From NCBI RefSeq assembly GCF_014207985.1, contig NZ_JACHMI010000001.1, positions 9,407,001-9,471,000 of the forward strand: a stretch of DNA of 64,000 nucleotides, written 5' to 3'. The notes beneath the pieces are model-generated. The model did no database searches. It had not been told where the DNA came from and was given only the letters and a program-made list of their open reading frames with translations. The stretch comes from Nonomuraea rubra. Lineage in GTDB: Bacteria > Actinomycetota > Actinomycetes > Streptosporangiales > Streptosporangiaceae. Positions 8,110 to 17,047 of this stretch are shown piece after piece; position 1 is the first letter of the stretch; each line of letters begins with the position of its first letter. Position numbers and translations under genes: made by a program.

Positions 8110-10611
8110 ATGTCGGGTGGATGGACACGGCGCGCCCTCCTGCGCGCCGCAGGCGGCGCAGCGCTGAGCACCGGGATCGCCACCGGTCCCGCCGGCCGCG
8201 CCGAGGCGGCTCCACGGCACGCGGACCTGCGGGCCCGATGGCGGGCGCTGCTGCTCGGCGAGGGCTTCGACCGGACGGCGGAGCCGTACAGGAGCAGGCT
8301 GGCGGAGCTGGGCCGGGCGGCGGCCAGGCACCGGGAGGCGATGAGCCCGCAGCGGGGCGCGCTCTGGCGCGGGCTGCGCTACGCGGACGCGAGCACGCGG
8401 CGCGCCGTCGCGTACGCGGGCCCGTCCGGGATCTCGATCACGCAGCACGGCCTCACCTGGACCGGGCCCGCCCGGCGCGGCCCCGCGCCCGCCGGCGACC
8501 CCGCCGCGCTCTCCGGGAACCTGCACGAGAGCTTCACCAGGCTCAGGGTGATGGCCGAGGCGTACGCGCAGCCGGGCACCGGCGTGACCGGCGACGCCGA
8601 GCTGGGCCGGGCCGTGCTGGCGGGCCTGGACCACCTGCTGGCCGACGTCTACCACCCGGGCACCACCCCGTACGGCAACTGGTGGCACTGGCGGATCGGC
8701 GGCCCGCAGGCGCTGCTGGACACGGCGCTGCTGATGTCCGGGCGGCTGACCGGGCGCAGGGCGGCGGCCTGCTGCGCGGCCGTGGACGCGTTCGTGCCGG
8801 GCTCGTCGGTGGCGCGGTACGCGGGCAGCAGCACCGGCGCGAACCGGGTGGACCTGTGCCGGGTGCTGGCAGTGCGCGGGGTGCTCGGCGGCCAGACGCA
8901 TCGGATCCAGCTCGCCAAGGACGCGCTGACCCCGGCGCTGCTCCCCGTCACCGCGGGCGACGGCTTCCACGCCGACGGCTCCTTCATCCAGCACGGCTGC
9001 GTGCCCTGCGTCGGGGGCTACGGCGCGGCGCTGTTCAGCGGGGTCGCGATGCTGGGCGCGCTGCTGCGCGGGACGACCTGGGACCTGGACGGGCCCGAGC
9101 TGCGGGCCTTCCTCGGCACGGTGGACCAGGCGGTGGCCCCGTTCGTCTACAACGGGCTGCTCATGGACAACGTGTCCGGGCGCGGCATCAGCCGGGGCGG
9201 GCAGGACGACCACCTGCGCGCCCAGGGCATGCTCGCCTCGATCGCGCTGCTGGCGGACGTGGCGGGCGGCGAGCACGCGGAACGCTGGCAGGCCATGGTG
9301 AAGGGCTGGCTGGAGCGCGGCCGTCCGGTGGCGGACAGCCCGTCGCTGGGCGTCGCCCGTACGGCCCGGCTCCTGGCCGTGTCCGGCTCGAAGGTGCGGG
9401 CGGCGGCCGAGCCGGTGGGGCACCGGCTGTTCGCCGGCATGGACCGCGCGGTCCACCGTCGGCCCGGCTGGGCGGCCTCGGTGAGCATGGCGTCGCGGCG
9501 GGTGGCGCACTACGAGTACGGCAACGGCGAGAACGCGCGGGGCTGGCACACGGGCGCCGGATGGTTGTCGTGGTGGGGCGACGGGTTCGGCGAGGAGCAG
9601 TACACCGACGCGTTCTGGGCGACGGCGGACCCGTACCGGCTGCCGGGGATCACGGTGTCCACCAAGCGGCTGGCGGACGGCGAGGGCGGCGCGTGGGCGC
9701 TGCCCCGGCCGGACGTGACGTGGGTGGGCGGCGCGACGGACGGCGAGTTCGCCGCGGTGGGGCAGGACCTGCGGGGGCTGGGCGGCACGATGGCGGCCAG
9801 GAAGGCGTGGTTCTTCCTGGACGACTGCGTGGTGTGCCTGGGGGCGGGCATCACCTCCGCCGACGGGGTGCCGGTGGAGACCGTGGTGGACAACCGCAAC
9901 CTGGGCGCGCGCGGCACGGCCACCGTCCGGGTGAACGGCGACCGGTGGAACGAACGGGACGGGAAGGAGGGCACGTGGGCGGAGGCCGCGCGGGAGCGGA
10001 AGGCCGACGTCTCCTGGATGCACGTGCCCGGCCACGCCGGCTACGTCTTCCCCTCCCCCACCGACGTGAACCTCCTGATGGAGGAGCGGACCGGCTCGTG
10101 GCGGGACGTCAACGCCGGCGGCTCGCCCGACCGGATCACCCGCCGCTACCTGACCATGTGGCTGGACCACGGCACCGACCCGGCCGGCGCGAGCTACGCG
10201 TACCTGCTCATGCCCGGCGCCACCGCCGAGGCCACCCGCGCCAGGGCTGCGGCCAAGGGCCGGGTGGAGATCCTCGCCAACACCCCGTACGCGCAGGCGA
10301 TCAGGGTGCCCGAGCTGGGCCTTACGGCGGCGAACCTGTGGGCGCCCACCCGCGTGGGCCCGCTCGCCGCCAGCGTCCCCGCCTGCGTGCTCATCCGCGA
10401 GCGCGCCGACGGCACCGCGCACGTGTGCGTCTCCGACCCGGCCCGCGCGGCGGCCGGGCTCTCGCTCACCTGGGACCGCCCGGTACGCGAGGTGATCTCC
10501 GCGGCCCCGTCCGTCACCGCCGCCGGCACGGGCGGCTCGCTCCGCCTGACGTTCGGCGACCTGCGAGGCGCGGCCGGGGCGACGCAGCGGATCGCCGTCT
10601 CCCTCGCGTAA
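8110..10611 (+). CDS. Polysaccharide lyase family 8 (hyaluronate/xanthan lyase-like)
   Basis: This 833-residue protein has a twin-arginine signal (WTRRALLRAAGGAAL) and the layout of PL8: an alpha/alpha-toroid N-terminal half and beta-sandwich C-terminal domains. The catalytic triad of the family can be placed: Asn190 in GNWWHWRIGGP, His295 in DGSFIQHG and Tyr304 in VGGYG, the last two nine residues apart as in characterised PL8 lyases. SGRGISR carries the substrate-binding arginine. Substrates in PL8 include hyaluronate, chondroitin, xanthan and glucuronan, so the target here is undecided. Start ATG 8110 is chosen because it begins the Tat signal; an ATG at 8053 is in frame. It is divergent from the GH3 gene. 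Confidence 0.9.
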   Translation: MSGGWTRRALLRAAGGAALSTGIATGPAGRAEAAPRHADLRARWRALLLGEGFDRTAEPYRSRLAELGRAAARHREAMSPQRGALWRGLRYADASTRRAVAYAGPSGISITQHGLTWTGPARRGPAPAGDPAALSGNLHESFTRLRVMAEAYAQPGTGVTGDAELGRAVLAGLDHLLADVYHPGTTPYGNWWHWRIGGPQALLDTALLMSGRLTGRRAAACCAAVDAFVPGSSVARYAGSSTGANRVDLCRVLAVRGVLGGQTHRIQLAKDALTPALLPVTAGDGFHADGSFIQHGCVPCVGGYGAALFSGVAMLGALLRGTTWDLDGPELRAFLGTVDQAVAPFVYNGLLMDNVSGRGISRGGQDDHLRAQGMLASIALLADVAGGEHAERWQAMVKGWLERGRPVADSPSLGVARTARLLAVSGSKVRAAAEPVGHRLFAGMDRAVHRRPGWAASVSMASRRVAHYEYGNGENARGWHTGAGWLSWWGDGFGEEQYTDAFWATADPYRLPGITVSTKRLADGEGGAWALPRPDVTWVGGATDGEFAAVGQDLRGLGGTMAARKAWFFLDDCVVCLGAGITSADGVPVETVVDNRNLGARGTATVRVNGDRWNERDGKEGTWAEAARERKADVSWMHVPGHAGYVFPSPTDVNLLMEERTGSWRDVNAGGSPDRITRRYLTMWLDHGTDPAGASYAYLLMPGATAEATRARAAAKGRVEILANTPYAQAIRVPELGLTAANLWAPTRVGPLAASVPACVLIRERADGTAHVCVSDPARAAAGLSLTWDRPVREVISAAPSVTAAGTGGSLRLTFGDLRGAAGATQRIAVSLA

Positions 10612-10623
10612 TCCAAACCGGAT

Positions 10624-11223
10624 TCAGCGTGGCGGTGTGACCAGCGCCGACAGCAGGCGGTCGGCCTCCGCGGCGATGCCGGGCAGGTCGGCCGCCGGTT
10701 CCTTCGACCGGGCCAGCAACATGCCGCCCTCGCACAGCGCGCCGAAGACGAGCTGCGCGCGGGCGTCCAGGTCGCCGTCCGGCGCCAGCCCGGCGGCCAC
10801 GGCCATGCGCAGCCCATCGCGCAGGATGCGCAGCATGTGGTCGTGCTCGATCTCGCGAACGGTCTCCCACCCGAGCACCGCCGGCGCGTCCAGCAGCACG
10901 ATCTGCCGGAACCCGGGATCCAGGCAGTGCTCCAGGAAGGTCCGGCAGCCGCGCCGCAGCGCCGCCCACACGTCGTCCTCCTCGGCGGCGATGGCCAGCA
11001 GCTTGGCGTCCACCGCCTCCAGCTCGGCCACGAAGGCCGCGCGGAACAGCTCCGCCTTGCCGCCGAAGTGGTGGTAGGCAGCCCCCTTGGTCACCCCGGC
11101 CGCGGCGGCGACGGCGTCGATCGAGGTCGGCGCGTATCCGGTGGCTCCGAACCGCTCCCGCGCGGCCTCCACCAGCCGCCCGGTGGTCTCGTCCGAGCGC
11201 TCTGCCTGGGTACGGCGGATCAT
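10624..11223 (-). CDS. TetR-family transcriptional regulator
   Basis: The 199-residue protein has an N-terminal helix-turn-helix (residues 10-55, with TSIDAVAAAAGVTKGAAYHHFGGKAELFRAAF, the canonical TetR recognition region) and an all-helical ligand-binding C-terminus. Start ATG 11223 has GGGAG at a good distance. It is transcribed away from the two NAD(P)-binding protein genes. The intergenic region between them carries a long inverted repeat that should be its operator, so it most likely represses itself and the 11306-13170 operon. Confidence 0.92.
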   Translation of the reverse strand: MIRRTQAERSDETTGRLVEAARERFGATGYAPTSIDAVAAAAGVTKGAAYHHFGGKAELFRAAFVAELEAVDAKLLAIAAEEDDVWAALRRGCRTFLEHCLDPGFRQIVLLDAPAVLGWETVREIEHDHMLRILRDGLRMAVAAGLAPDGDLDARAQLVFGALCEGGMLLARSKEPAADLPGIAAEADRLLSALVTPPR

Positions 11224-11233
11224 CGTGCTCCCA

Positions 11234-11262
11234 TTGACTTACATACTCGCGGTACGTAACTT
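11234..11262 (+). promoter_or_regulatory. Promoter of the reductase operon
   Basis: TTGACT (11234-11239) and TAACTT (11257-11262) are spaced 17 bp apart, about 44 bp upstream of the 11306 start. The -10 hexamer overlaps the left arm of the TetR operator. Confidence 0.5.
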
Positions 11263-11288
11263 CGAACACAGTTACGTACGCCGAGTAT
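11243..11288. promoter_or_regulatory. TetR operator, long inverted repeat
   Basis: ATACTCGCGGTACGTAACT (11243-11261) is repeated in inverted orientation at 11270-11288 with 17 of 19 positions matching and an 8-bp spacer. The inner 10 bp GTACGTAACT / AGTTACGTAC are perfect. It fills the divergent promoter region between the TetR gene and its target operon. Confidence 0.75.
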
Positions 11289-11305
11289 CCCAATGAGGAA
11301 CACTC

Positions 11306-12331
11306 ATGTCACCACCGCACATCGCCGTCTACGGCGCGACCGGGCACACCGGGCGCCTGGTGGTCGCCAACCTGCGCAGCCGGGGCCTGGAGGTCACCCT
11401 GGCCGGCCGCGACGGCAACAGGCTCAAGACCATGTCCGAGGAGCTGAGCGGGACCCTCGTGCACGAGGCCGCGCTCGACGAACCCGCCGCGCTGCGCGAC
11501 CTCGCGGGCTCGGCGGACGTGCTGATCCACTGCGCGGGCCCGTTCACGGACACCGGCAGGGCGCTGGCCACGGCCGCCGCCGAGGCCGGCTGCCACTACG
11601 TGGACCACGCCCTGGAGCAGCACCACACGAAGTGGATGTTCGACACGATGCAACGGCCCGCGCGCGAGGCGGGCCTCACCATGGTCACGGCCATGAGCTT
11701 CTACGGCGGGCTGGGCGACCTGCTCGCCGGGGCGGCGGCCTCCGGCATGACGGGGATCGACCGGGTGATCACCGCGTACTCGGTGACCGGCTGGCGCCTG
11801 ACCACGGGGGCCAGGAAGACCGCCGAGCTGCTGTTCGCCGACACCCGGCGGATCACCTACAGCGACGGGGCCGAGCACGTCGGCTACGTCGAGCCGCGCA
11901 ACGCCGTCTTCCCGTTCCCGCCGCCGCTGGGGCCGCGCACGATGATCGCGCCCGTGCCGTTCCCCGAGGTCGTCACGGTGCCCAGGCACGTCGCGGCACG
12001 GCAGGTCGAGGCGCAGCTCACGGCGCACACGTTCGAGGAGGAGCAGGCGTTCACCAGCGAGCACGTGGACGCGGCCACCAGAGCGGGCTCCCGCTTCACG
12101 GTCGCCGCACAGGTGATCACGCAGGACGGCAACCGGGCCGGCCAGGCGCGCGGGCACGACCTGTGGCGGATGAGCGCGCTGGCCTCCGTCGAGGCCGCCG
12201 TCCGGCTCGCGGACGGCAGGGGCCCCGGCCCCGGCGTCTTCGGCCCGGCCGAGGCGTTCCCCGCCGAGCCGTTCCTGCGCGACCTGGAGCGGCTCGGGCT
12301 GTTCAGGCTCACATTGCAGGAGGAGAGATGA
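11306..12331 (+). CDS. Saccharopine dehydrogenase-like NAD(P)-binding protein
   Basis: The 341-residue protein opens with a Rossmann fingerprint, IAVYGATGHTGRLV, and continues with LAGRDGNRLK and VLIHCAGPFTDTG, the pattern of the saccharopine dehydrogenase-like/trans-acting enoyl reductase superfamily. The Gly-Ala-Thr-Gly-His-Thr-Gly motif indicates NADP(H) or NAD(H) binding. The substrate is unknown. A GAGGA sequence precedes ATG 11306. The gene is first in a two-gene operon controlled by the divergent TetR regulator, overlapping the NmrA-like gene by an ATGA junction. Confidence 0.85.
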   Translation: MSPPHIAVYGATGHTGRLVVANLRSRGLEVTLAGRDGNRLKTMSEELSGTLVHEAALDEPAALRDLAGSADVLIHCAGPFTDTGRALATAAAEAGCHYVDHALEQHHTKWMFDTMQRPAREAGLTMVTAMSFYGGLGDLLAGAAASGMTGIDRVITAYSVTGWRLTTGARKTAELLFADTRRITYSDGAEHVGYVEPRNAVFPFPPPLGPRTMIAPVPFPEVVTVPRHVAARQVEAQLTAHTFEEEQAFTSEHVDAATRAGSRFTVAAQVITQDGNRAGQARGHDLWRMSALASVEAAVRLADGRGPGPGVFGPAEAFPAEPFLRDLERLGLFRLTLQEER

Positions 12332-13170
12332 TCCTGGTCACCGGAGCGGCCGGCGGGCAGCAGGGCTCGACCGGGCGGCGCGTCGTGGAGCTGCTGCTGG
12401 CTCGCGGCGAGAAGGTGCGCGCGTTCGTGCGCTCCGACGACCATCGGGCCGCCGAGCTGCGCAAGCTCGGCGTGGACGTGGTGGTGGGCGACCTGCGCGA
12501 GATCTCGGCGGTCCGGCCCGCCCTGCGCGGGATCAGGCGGGCGTTCTTCACCTACCCGGTGACGGCGGGCCTGCTGGACGCGACCGCCGCGTTCGCCGCC
12601 GCCGCCAGGGAGGAGGGGGTGGAGCGCGTCGTCGAGGTGTCGCAGCTCGACGCCCAGCCCGCGGCCGGCACGCCGCGGATGCGCCGGCACTGGCTGTCGG
12701 AGCAGGTCTTCGACTGGGCCGGAGTGGGCGCGGTGCACCTGCGGGCGGCGGTGTTCTTCGAGAACCTGGCCGTCGTCGCGGCCGCCGCGGGCCGGCTGGC
12801 GCTGCCGCTGGGCCCGCCCTCGACGCGGATCCCGCTGGTCGCGGCCGACGACGTGGCCGCGGTGGGCGCGGGGCTGCTGCTCGATCCGGCCCCGGTCGAT
12901 CCGGTGTGCCTGCTGACCGGGGAGATGTCCACCGCCGGGGAGGCGGCGCAGGCGCTCGGCGTCGAGTACGCGGACCTGCCGCCCGAGGAGTGGGAGGCGG
13001 GGGCGATGGACGTGTACGGGGACCCGTACGCGGTCGAGCACCTCACGAACCTGTGGGCGATCTTCCGCGCCATCGGCACCGGCGACCACCCGCTCTACCG
13101 GGTCACCGACACCATCGAGCGCCACGGCGGCCGGCCGCCCACGACGCTGCGGGAGTTCGCCGGGGGTTGA
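12328..13170 (+). CDS. NmrA-like NAD(P)-binding protein
   Basis: The 280-residue product begins MILVTGAAGGQQGSTGRRV, a glycine-rich dinucleotide-binding loop, and follows the NmrA/SDR-atypical layout (VRAFVRS, VVGDLRE, RRAFFTYPV, HLRAAVFFEN). Members act as NADPH sensors or as quinone, isoflavone or other reductases. The ATG overlaps the stop of the upstream gene (ATGA), with AGGAGGAGAG as ribosome-binding site inside that gene, so the two are translationally coupled under the TetR repressor. Substrate unknown. Confidence 0.87.
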   Translation: MILVTGAAGGQQGSTGRRVVELLLARGEKVRAFVRSDDHRAAELRKLGVDVVVGDLREISAVRPALRGIRRAFFTYPVTAGLLDATAAFAAAAREEGVERVVEVSQLDAQPAAGTPRMRRHWLSEQVFDWAGVGAVHLRAAVFFENLAVVAAAAGRLALPLGPPSTRIPLVAADDVAAVGAGLLLDPAPVDPVCLLTGEMSTAGEAAQALGVEYADLPPEEWEAGAMDVYGDPYAVEHLTNLWAIFRAIGTGDHPLYRVTDTIERHGGRPPTTLREFAGG

Positions 13171-13224
13171 GCCGGCCTGACGAGCACGTTCCAGGGCTCG
13201 GTGACCGACCCGCCCGGACAACGG

Positions 13225-13254
13225 AGAACCCCCGGCCGCGGGGCCGGGGGTTCT
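13225..13254. terminator. Strong bidirectional terminator hairpin
   Basis: GAACCCCCGGCC (13226-13237) and GGCCGGGGGTTC (13242-13253) form a perfect stem with a GCGG loop, extended by one A-T pair and flanked by an A-rich and a TTC-rich end. It separates the convergent NmrA-like gene and solute-binding protein gene. Confidence 0.85.
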
Positions 13255-13268
13255 TCATGTCACGGGGA

Positions 13269-14981
13269 TCAGCCGGTGTAGCCGACCGCCGTGTAGTCGT
13301 AGTACTTGTAACCGCGCGCGCCCCAGTTGGCGAGCGTCTTCTTCACGCCCCAGATGTCAGGACGCTGGTACAGCGGGATGGTGTGCACCATGTCCCAGAC
13401 GAGCTTGTCGGCGGCGTTGGCCTTCTCGATGGCCTTGGCCGGGTCCATCTCGCTCACGGCCTCCTCGATGGCGGCGTCCACGGCCGGGTCGCTGGCCTTG
13501 GGGAAGTTGCTCTCGGAGCCGGTCTTGTAGATCTGGGGCAGGCTGCCGATCGGCAGCGGCGTGCCGATCCAGGAGAACGGCACCAGGTCGAAGTCACCCT
13601 TGATGATGAAGTCGTTGAAGAACTTGTCATCGGGGACCGGGCGGATCGTGATCTTGATCCCGGCCTCCTTGAGCATCGCCTGGGTCAGCTCGCCCTCGGT
13701 CTTCGCGGTGGCGACGCTGGCCGGGATGACGAAGTCGAGCGCGAACTCCTTGCCGTCCTTCTTGCGGTACTCGCCTTCCTGCTTCCAGCCGGCCGCGTCG
13801 AGCAGCTGCTTGGCCTTCTCCAGGTTGTACTTGCCGAGGTCGCCGGAGTTGTCGACGTAGCCCTTGTGGTTGTTCATGAAGACGTGGTTGCCGAGCGTCT
13901 GCAGCGGCCACTCCATGTCCTTCAGGTCGGACTGCGTGATCACGTCACGGTTGATCGCGTACGCGATCGCGTGCCGGACCGACTTGTCCTTCAGGAACTC
14001 GCTGGAGTTGTTGACCGTGATGTGCCGCCAGTTCGGGCTGAGCGCCTTGCGGATCTCCGCGTTCGGCACCTGCTTGGCCCGCTGCAGGTTGGCCGGGTTC
14101 CCCGCCTCGATGTAGGCGGCGTCCAGCTCGCCGTTGGCGAAGGCGTTCACCTCGGCCGAGGCGTCGGCGATGGTCCGGAAGATGATCTTGTCGAGCTTGG
14201 CCTTCCGGCCCCACCACTTGTCGTCACGCACGAGGGTGAGGGTCTTGGTGCCCTCGTCGATGCTCTCGACCTTGAAGGGACCCGCGGTGGCGGGGATCTT
14301 CTGGTTGTAGTCCTTGTCGAACGCGTCGGGCGTCTCGAGGTGCGCGGCGGGGATGAGGTGCGCGGTGCCCCGGTTGAACAGGCCCTGCCACTCCGGGTAC
14401 GGCTTGGCGAAGGTGATGATGCCGACCTTGTCCGAGTCGCCCTTCTTCACCGACTCGATCCGGTCCCAGCCGTCGGTGGAGGCCGGCTTGTACTTCTTGT
14501 CCTTGCCGTTCATGGCCTTCCAGGAGGCCTCGAGGTCCTTCCAGGTCATCGGCGTGCCGTCGGACCAGGTGGCCTTCTCGTTGATGGTGTAGGTGACGAC
14601 CTGCTTGCCGTCCACCATCTCGTTCTTCACGTCCGTGACGTAGTCGGCGTTCGGCGTGAACTCGGCGTTCTCGTCGGCCATCATGAGCTGCGGCAGGACG
14701 GGGTCGAGCATGGTCGCCGTGTCCGCCTGGTTGCCGTCCACGTGGTACGGGTTCCACTGGGTCGGCCACTGGCCGATCGCCACGGTCAGCGTGCCGCCAT
14801 CCTTGACCTGCTCGTAAGGCACCTCGTTGATGGCGATGGCCGGGGTCTCCGCCATCTGCTGCTGCGCCTGCTGCGACTTCTCGGCGGTCGGCTGCTTGCT
14901 CTCGGAACCGCCACCGCCACACGCCGCCACGGCCATGGCCAGGACCGCCAGCCCAGCGGCCGCACGGTAATGAACCTTCAC
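13269..14981 (-). CDS. Family 5 ABC solute-binding lipoprotein
   Basis: The 570-residue lipoprotein (lipobox LAMAVAACGGGG at about residues 13-24) has the family 5 extracellular binding-protein fold: GGTLTVAIGQWPTQWNPY near the N-terminus and TYTINEKATWSDGTPMTWKDLEAS in the signature region. This family binds di- and oligopeptides, nickel or, in several actinomycetes and thermophiles, oligosaccharides. GTG start 14981 overlaps the stop of the ATPase gene (GTGA) and has AGGAGG upstream. It is the last gene of the operon, unlike most such systems, where the binding protein comes first. Its C-terminus is complete and the terminator follows directly. Confidence 0.9.
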   Translation of the reverse strand: MKVHYRAAAGLAVLAMAVAACGGGGSESKQPTAEKSQQAQQQMAETPAIAINEVPYEQVKDGGTLTVAIGQWPTQWNPYHVDGNQADTATMLDPVLPQLMMADENAEFTPNADYVTDVKNEMVDGKQVVTYTINEKATWSDGTPMTWKDLEASWKAMNGKDKKYKPASTDGWDRIESVKKGDSDKVGIITFAKPYPEWQGLFNRGTAHLIPAAHLETPDAFDKDYNQKIPATAGPFKVESIDEGTKTLTLVRDDKWWGRKAKLDKIIFRTIADASAEVNAFANGELDAAYIEAGNPANLQRAKQVPNAEIRKALSPNWRHITVNNSSEFLKDKSVRHAIAYAINRDVITQSDLKDMEWPLQTLGNHVFMNNHKGYVDNSGDLGKYNLEKAKQLLDAAGWKQEGEYRKKDGKEFALDFVIPASVATAKTEGELTQAMLKEAGIKITIRPVPDDKFFNDFIIKGDFDLVPFSWIGTPLPIGSLPQIYKTGSESNFPKASDPAVDAAIEEAVSEMDPAKAIEKANAADKLVWDMVHTIPLYQRPDIWGVKKTLANWGARGYKYYDYTAVGYTG

Positions 14982-17047
14982 TCTTCCTCCTGATTGTCCG
15001 AGGCCGTGATGACCTCGATCTCCTCCGCGTAGTGGCAGGCCGCGCCGTGGTCGACGGTGTTGGCCAGCCGGGCCACCGAGGGCTCCTCCTCCACACACAG
15101 CCGCCGCTCCGCCTCACTGAGCCGGGCGAACTTCGGGCAGCGGGTGCGGAACCTGCATCCGGACGGCGGGTCCGCCGGGCTGGGCAGGTCGCCTTCGAGC
15201 AGGATGCGCTTGCGGGTGCGCTCCATCTCGGGATCGGGCAGCGGGATCGCCGACAGCAATGCCTGCGTGTACGGATGCGCGGGGTGGTCGTAGACGCTCT
15301 CGACCGCCCCGATCTCCGCGATCCTGCCCAGGTACATGACGGCCACCCGGTCGGCCAGATGTCTGACGACGGCCAGGTCGTGCGCCACGAACAGATAGGA
15401 CAGGCCCAGCCTGTTCTTCAGCTCCTCCAGCAGGTTGATCACACCCGCCTGGATGGAGACGTCCAGCGCGGACACCGGCTCGTCCAGCACCAGCACCTTC
15501 GGTTCCAGCGCCAGCGCGCGGGCGATGCCGATGCGCTGCCGCTGGCCGCCGGAGAACTGCTGCGGGTAGCGCTCGGCGTGCTCCGGCGCCAGCCCGACCA
15601 GTTGCAGCAGCTCCGCGACCTTGTCCTTGACGTCCTTCTTGCCGTGCGCGCGCAGCGGCTCGGCGATGATGTCGCCGACCGGCATGCGCGGGTCGAGCGC
15701 GGCCATCGGGTCCTGGAAAACAATCTGCAGGTCCCCGCGCAGCGCCTTGCGCGCCGCCCTGTCCAGCTTGGCGCTGTCCTTGCCGAGCACGACCACGCGC
15801 CCGCCCTGCGGCGGCTCCAGCTGCATGATCTGCTGCAGCGTGGTGGTCTTGCCGCAGCCGGACTCGCCGACCAGGGCCAGGGTCTCGCCCTGGGCGATGT
15901 CGAGGGTGATGCCGTCCACCGCGTACACGGTGCCGACGCGGCGCTTGAAGATCGCGCCCTTCATCAGCGGGTAGTGCCGCTTCATGTCGTCGAGCTCCAG
16001 CACGGTGGCGCGCTCGGCGCGCGGCACCCGTACGACGTCGCTCGCCGGGATGACCGGCACCGGGAACACGTCCGCGCCGGACAGGCCCTTGTGCTCGATC
16101 TCGTGCGCGCGGATGCAGGCCACGTGCCGCCCGCCGGTGATGGGGATCAGCGGCGGCTCCTCGTCATCGCACATGTCCACCTTCATCGGGCAGCGCGGCG
16201 CGAACGGGCAGCCCGGCGGCAGCGCTGCCGGCGAGGGCGGGTTGCCCTCGATCGGCACCAGCGCGCCCTCCTCGCCGTCGATCCTCGGGATCGAGGCGAG
16301 CAGACCCATGGTGTACGGCATCCGCGGCCGGTAGTAGATGTCGTCCACGGGGCCCTGCTCGACGGGCCGGCCCGCGTACATGACGAGCACCCGGTCGGCC
16401 ATGCCCGCGATGACGCCCAGGTCATGGGTGATCATCACGATTCCGGCGCCGGTCTCCTGCTGCGCGGTCTTGAGCACCTCCAGGACCTGCGCCTGGATGG
16501 TCACGTCCAGCGCGGTGGTCGGCTCGTCGCAGATCAGCAGGTCGGGGTCGTTGGCGATGGCCATGGCGATCATCGCGCGCTGCCGCATGCCGCCGGAGAA
16601 CTCGTGCGGGAACGCCTTGGCCCGCAGGTTCGGGTTCGGGATGCCGACGAGGTCGAGCAGCTCGACGGCGCGCCTGGCCGCCTTGTCCTTGGCCAGCTTC
16701 TGGTGCACGCGCACGGCCTCGGCGATCTGGTCGCCGATGGTGTAGACGGGAGTGAAGGCCGACAGCGGATCCTGGAAGATCATGCTGATGGCCTTGCCGC
16801 GGACCTTGACCAGGTCCTCCTCGCGCCTGCCGAGCAGCTCCTGCCCGTGCAGCATGACCGAGCCGCTGACCACGGCGTTCTTCGGCAGCAGGCCCATGAC
16901 GGCCAGCGACGTCACGGACTTGCCCGAGCCGGACTCGCCCACGATGCCGAGCACCTCGCCGCGCTCGACCTCGTAGCTGACGCCGCGCACGGCCTCGATG
17001 CCGCCGGGGAAGGTGACGTTGAGGTCCCTGACCTCCAAGATGCTCAC
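14978..17047 (-). CDS. Dpp/Opp-type ABC ATPase with two fused nucleotide-binding domains
   Basis: The 689-residue protein carries two complete ATPase domains. The first has Walker A GESGSGKS at about residue 37, signature FSGGMRQRAMIAMA and Walker B LLICDEPTTALD. The second has Walker A GESGCGKTT, signature FSGGQRQRIGIARA and VLVLDEPVSALD. Each is followed by the oligopeptide transporter C-terminal region with its cysteine cluster (CPFAPRCPM; CRFRTRCPK), which in Opp/Dpp systems can bind an iron-sulphur cluster. It thus fuses the D and F subunits. It overlaps its neighbours on both sides by 4 bp (GTGA). Confidence 0.94.
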   Translation of the reverse strand: MSILEVRDLNVTFPGGIEAVRGVSYEVERGEVLGIVGESGSGKSVTSLAVMGLLPKNAVVSGSVMLHGQELLGRREEDLVKVRGKAISMIFQDPLSAFTPVYTIGDQIAEAVRVHQKLAKDKAARRAVELLDLVGIPNPNLRAKAFPHEFSGGMRQRAMIAMAIANDPDLLICDEPTTALDVTIQAQVLEVLKTAQQETGAGIVMITHDLGVIAGMADRVLVMYAGRPVEQGPVDDIYYRPRMPYTMGLLASIPRIDGEEGALVPIEGNPPSPAALPPGCPFAPRCPMKVDMCDDEEPPLIPITGGRHVACIRAHEIEHKGLSGADVFPVPVIPASDVVRVPRAERATVLELDDMKRHYPLMKGAIFKRRVGTVYAVDGITLDIAQGETLALVGESGCGKTTTLQQIMQLEPPQGGRVVVLGKDSAKLDRAARKALRGDLQIVFQDPMAALDPRMPVGDIIAEPLRAHGKKDVKDKVAELLQLVGLAPEHAERYPQQFSGGQRQRIGIARALALEPKVLVLDEPVSALDVSIQAGVINLLEELKNRLGLSYLFVAHDLAVVRHLADRVAVMYLGRIAEIGAVESVYDHPAHPYTQALLSAIPLPDPEMERTRKRILLEGDLPSPADPPSGCRFRTRCPKFARLSEAERRLCVEEEPSVARLANTVDHGAACHYAEEIEVITASDNQEEE

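Noticed and set aside
7930..10422. 830-aa minus-strand frame opposite the PL8 gene
   Set aside because: Composition is Arg/Ala/His-rich without any motif; the plus strand encodes a lyase with an intact catalytic triad.
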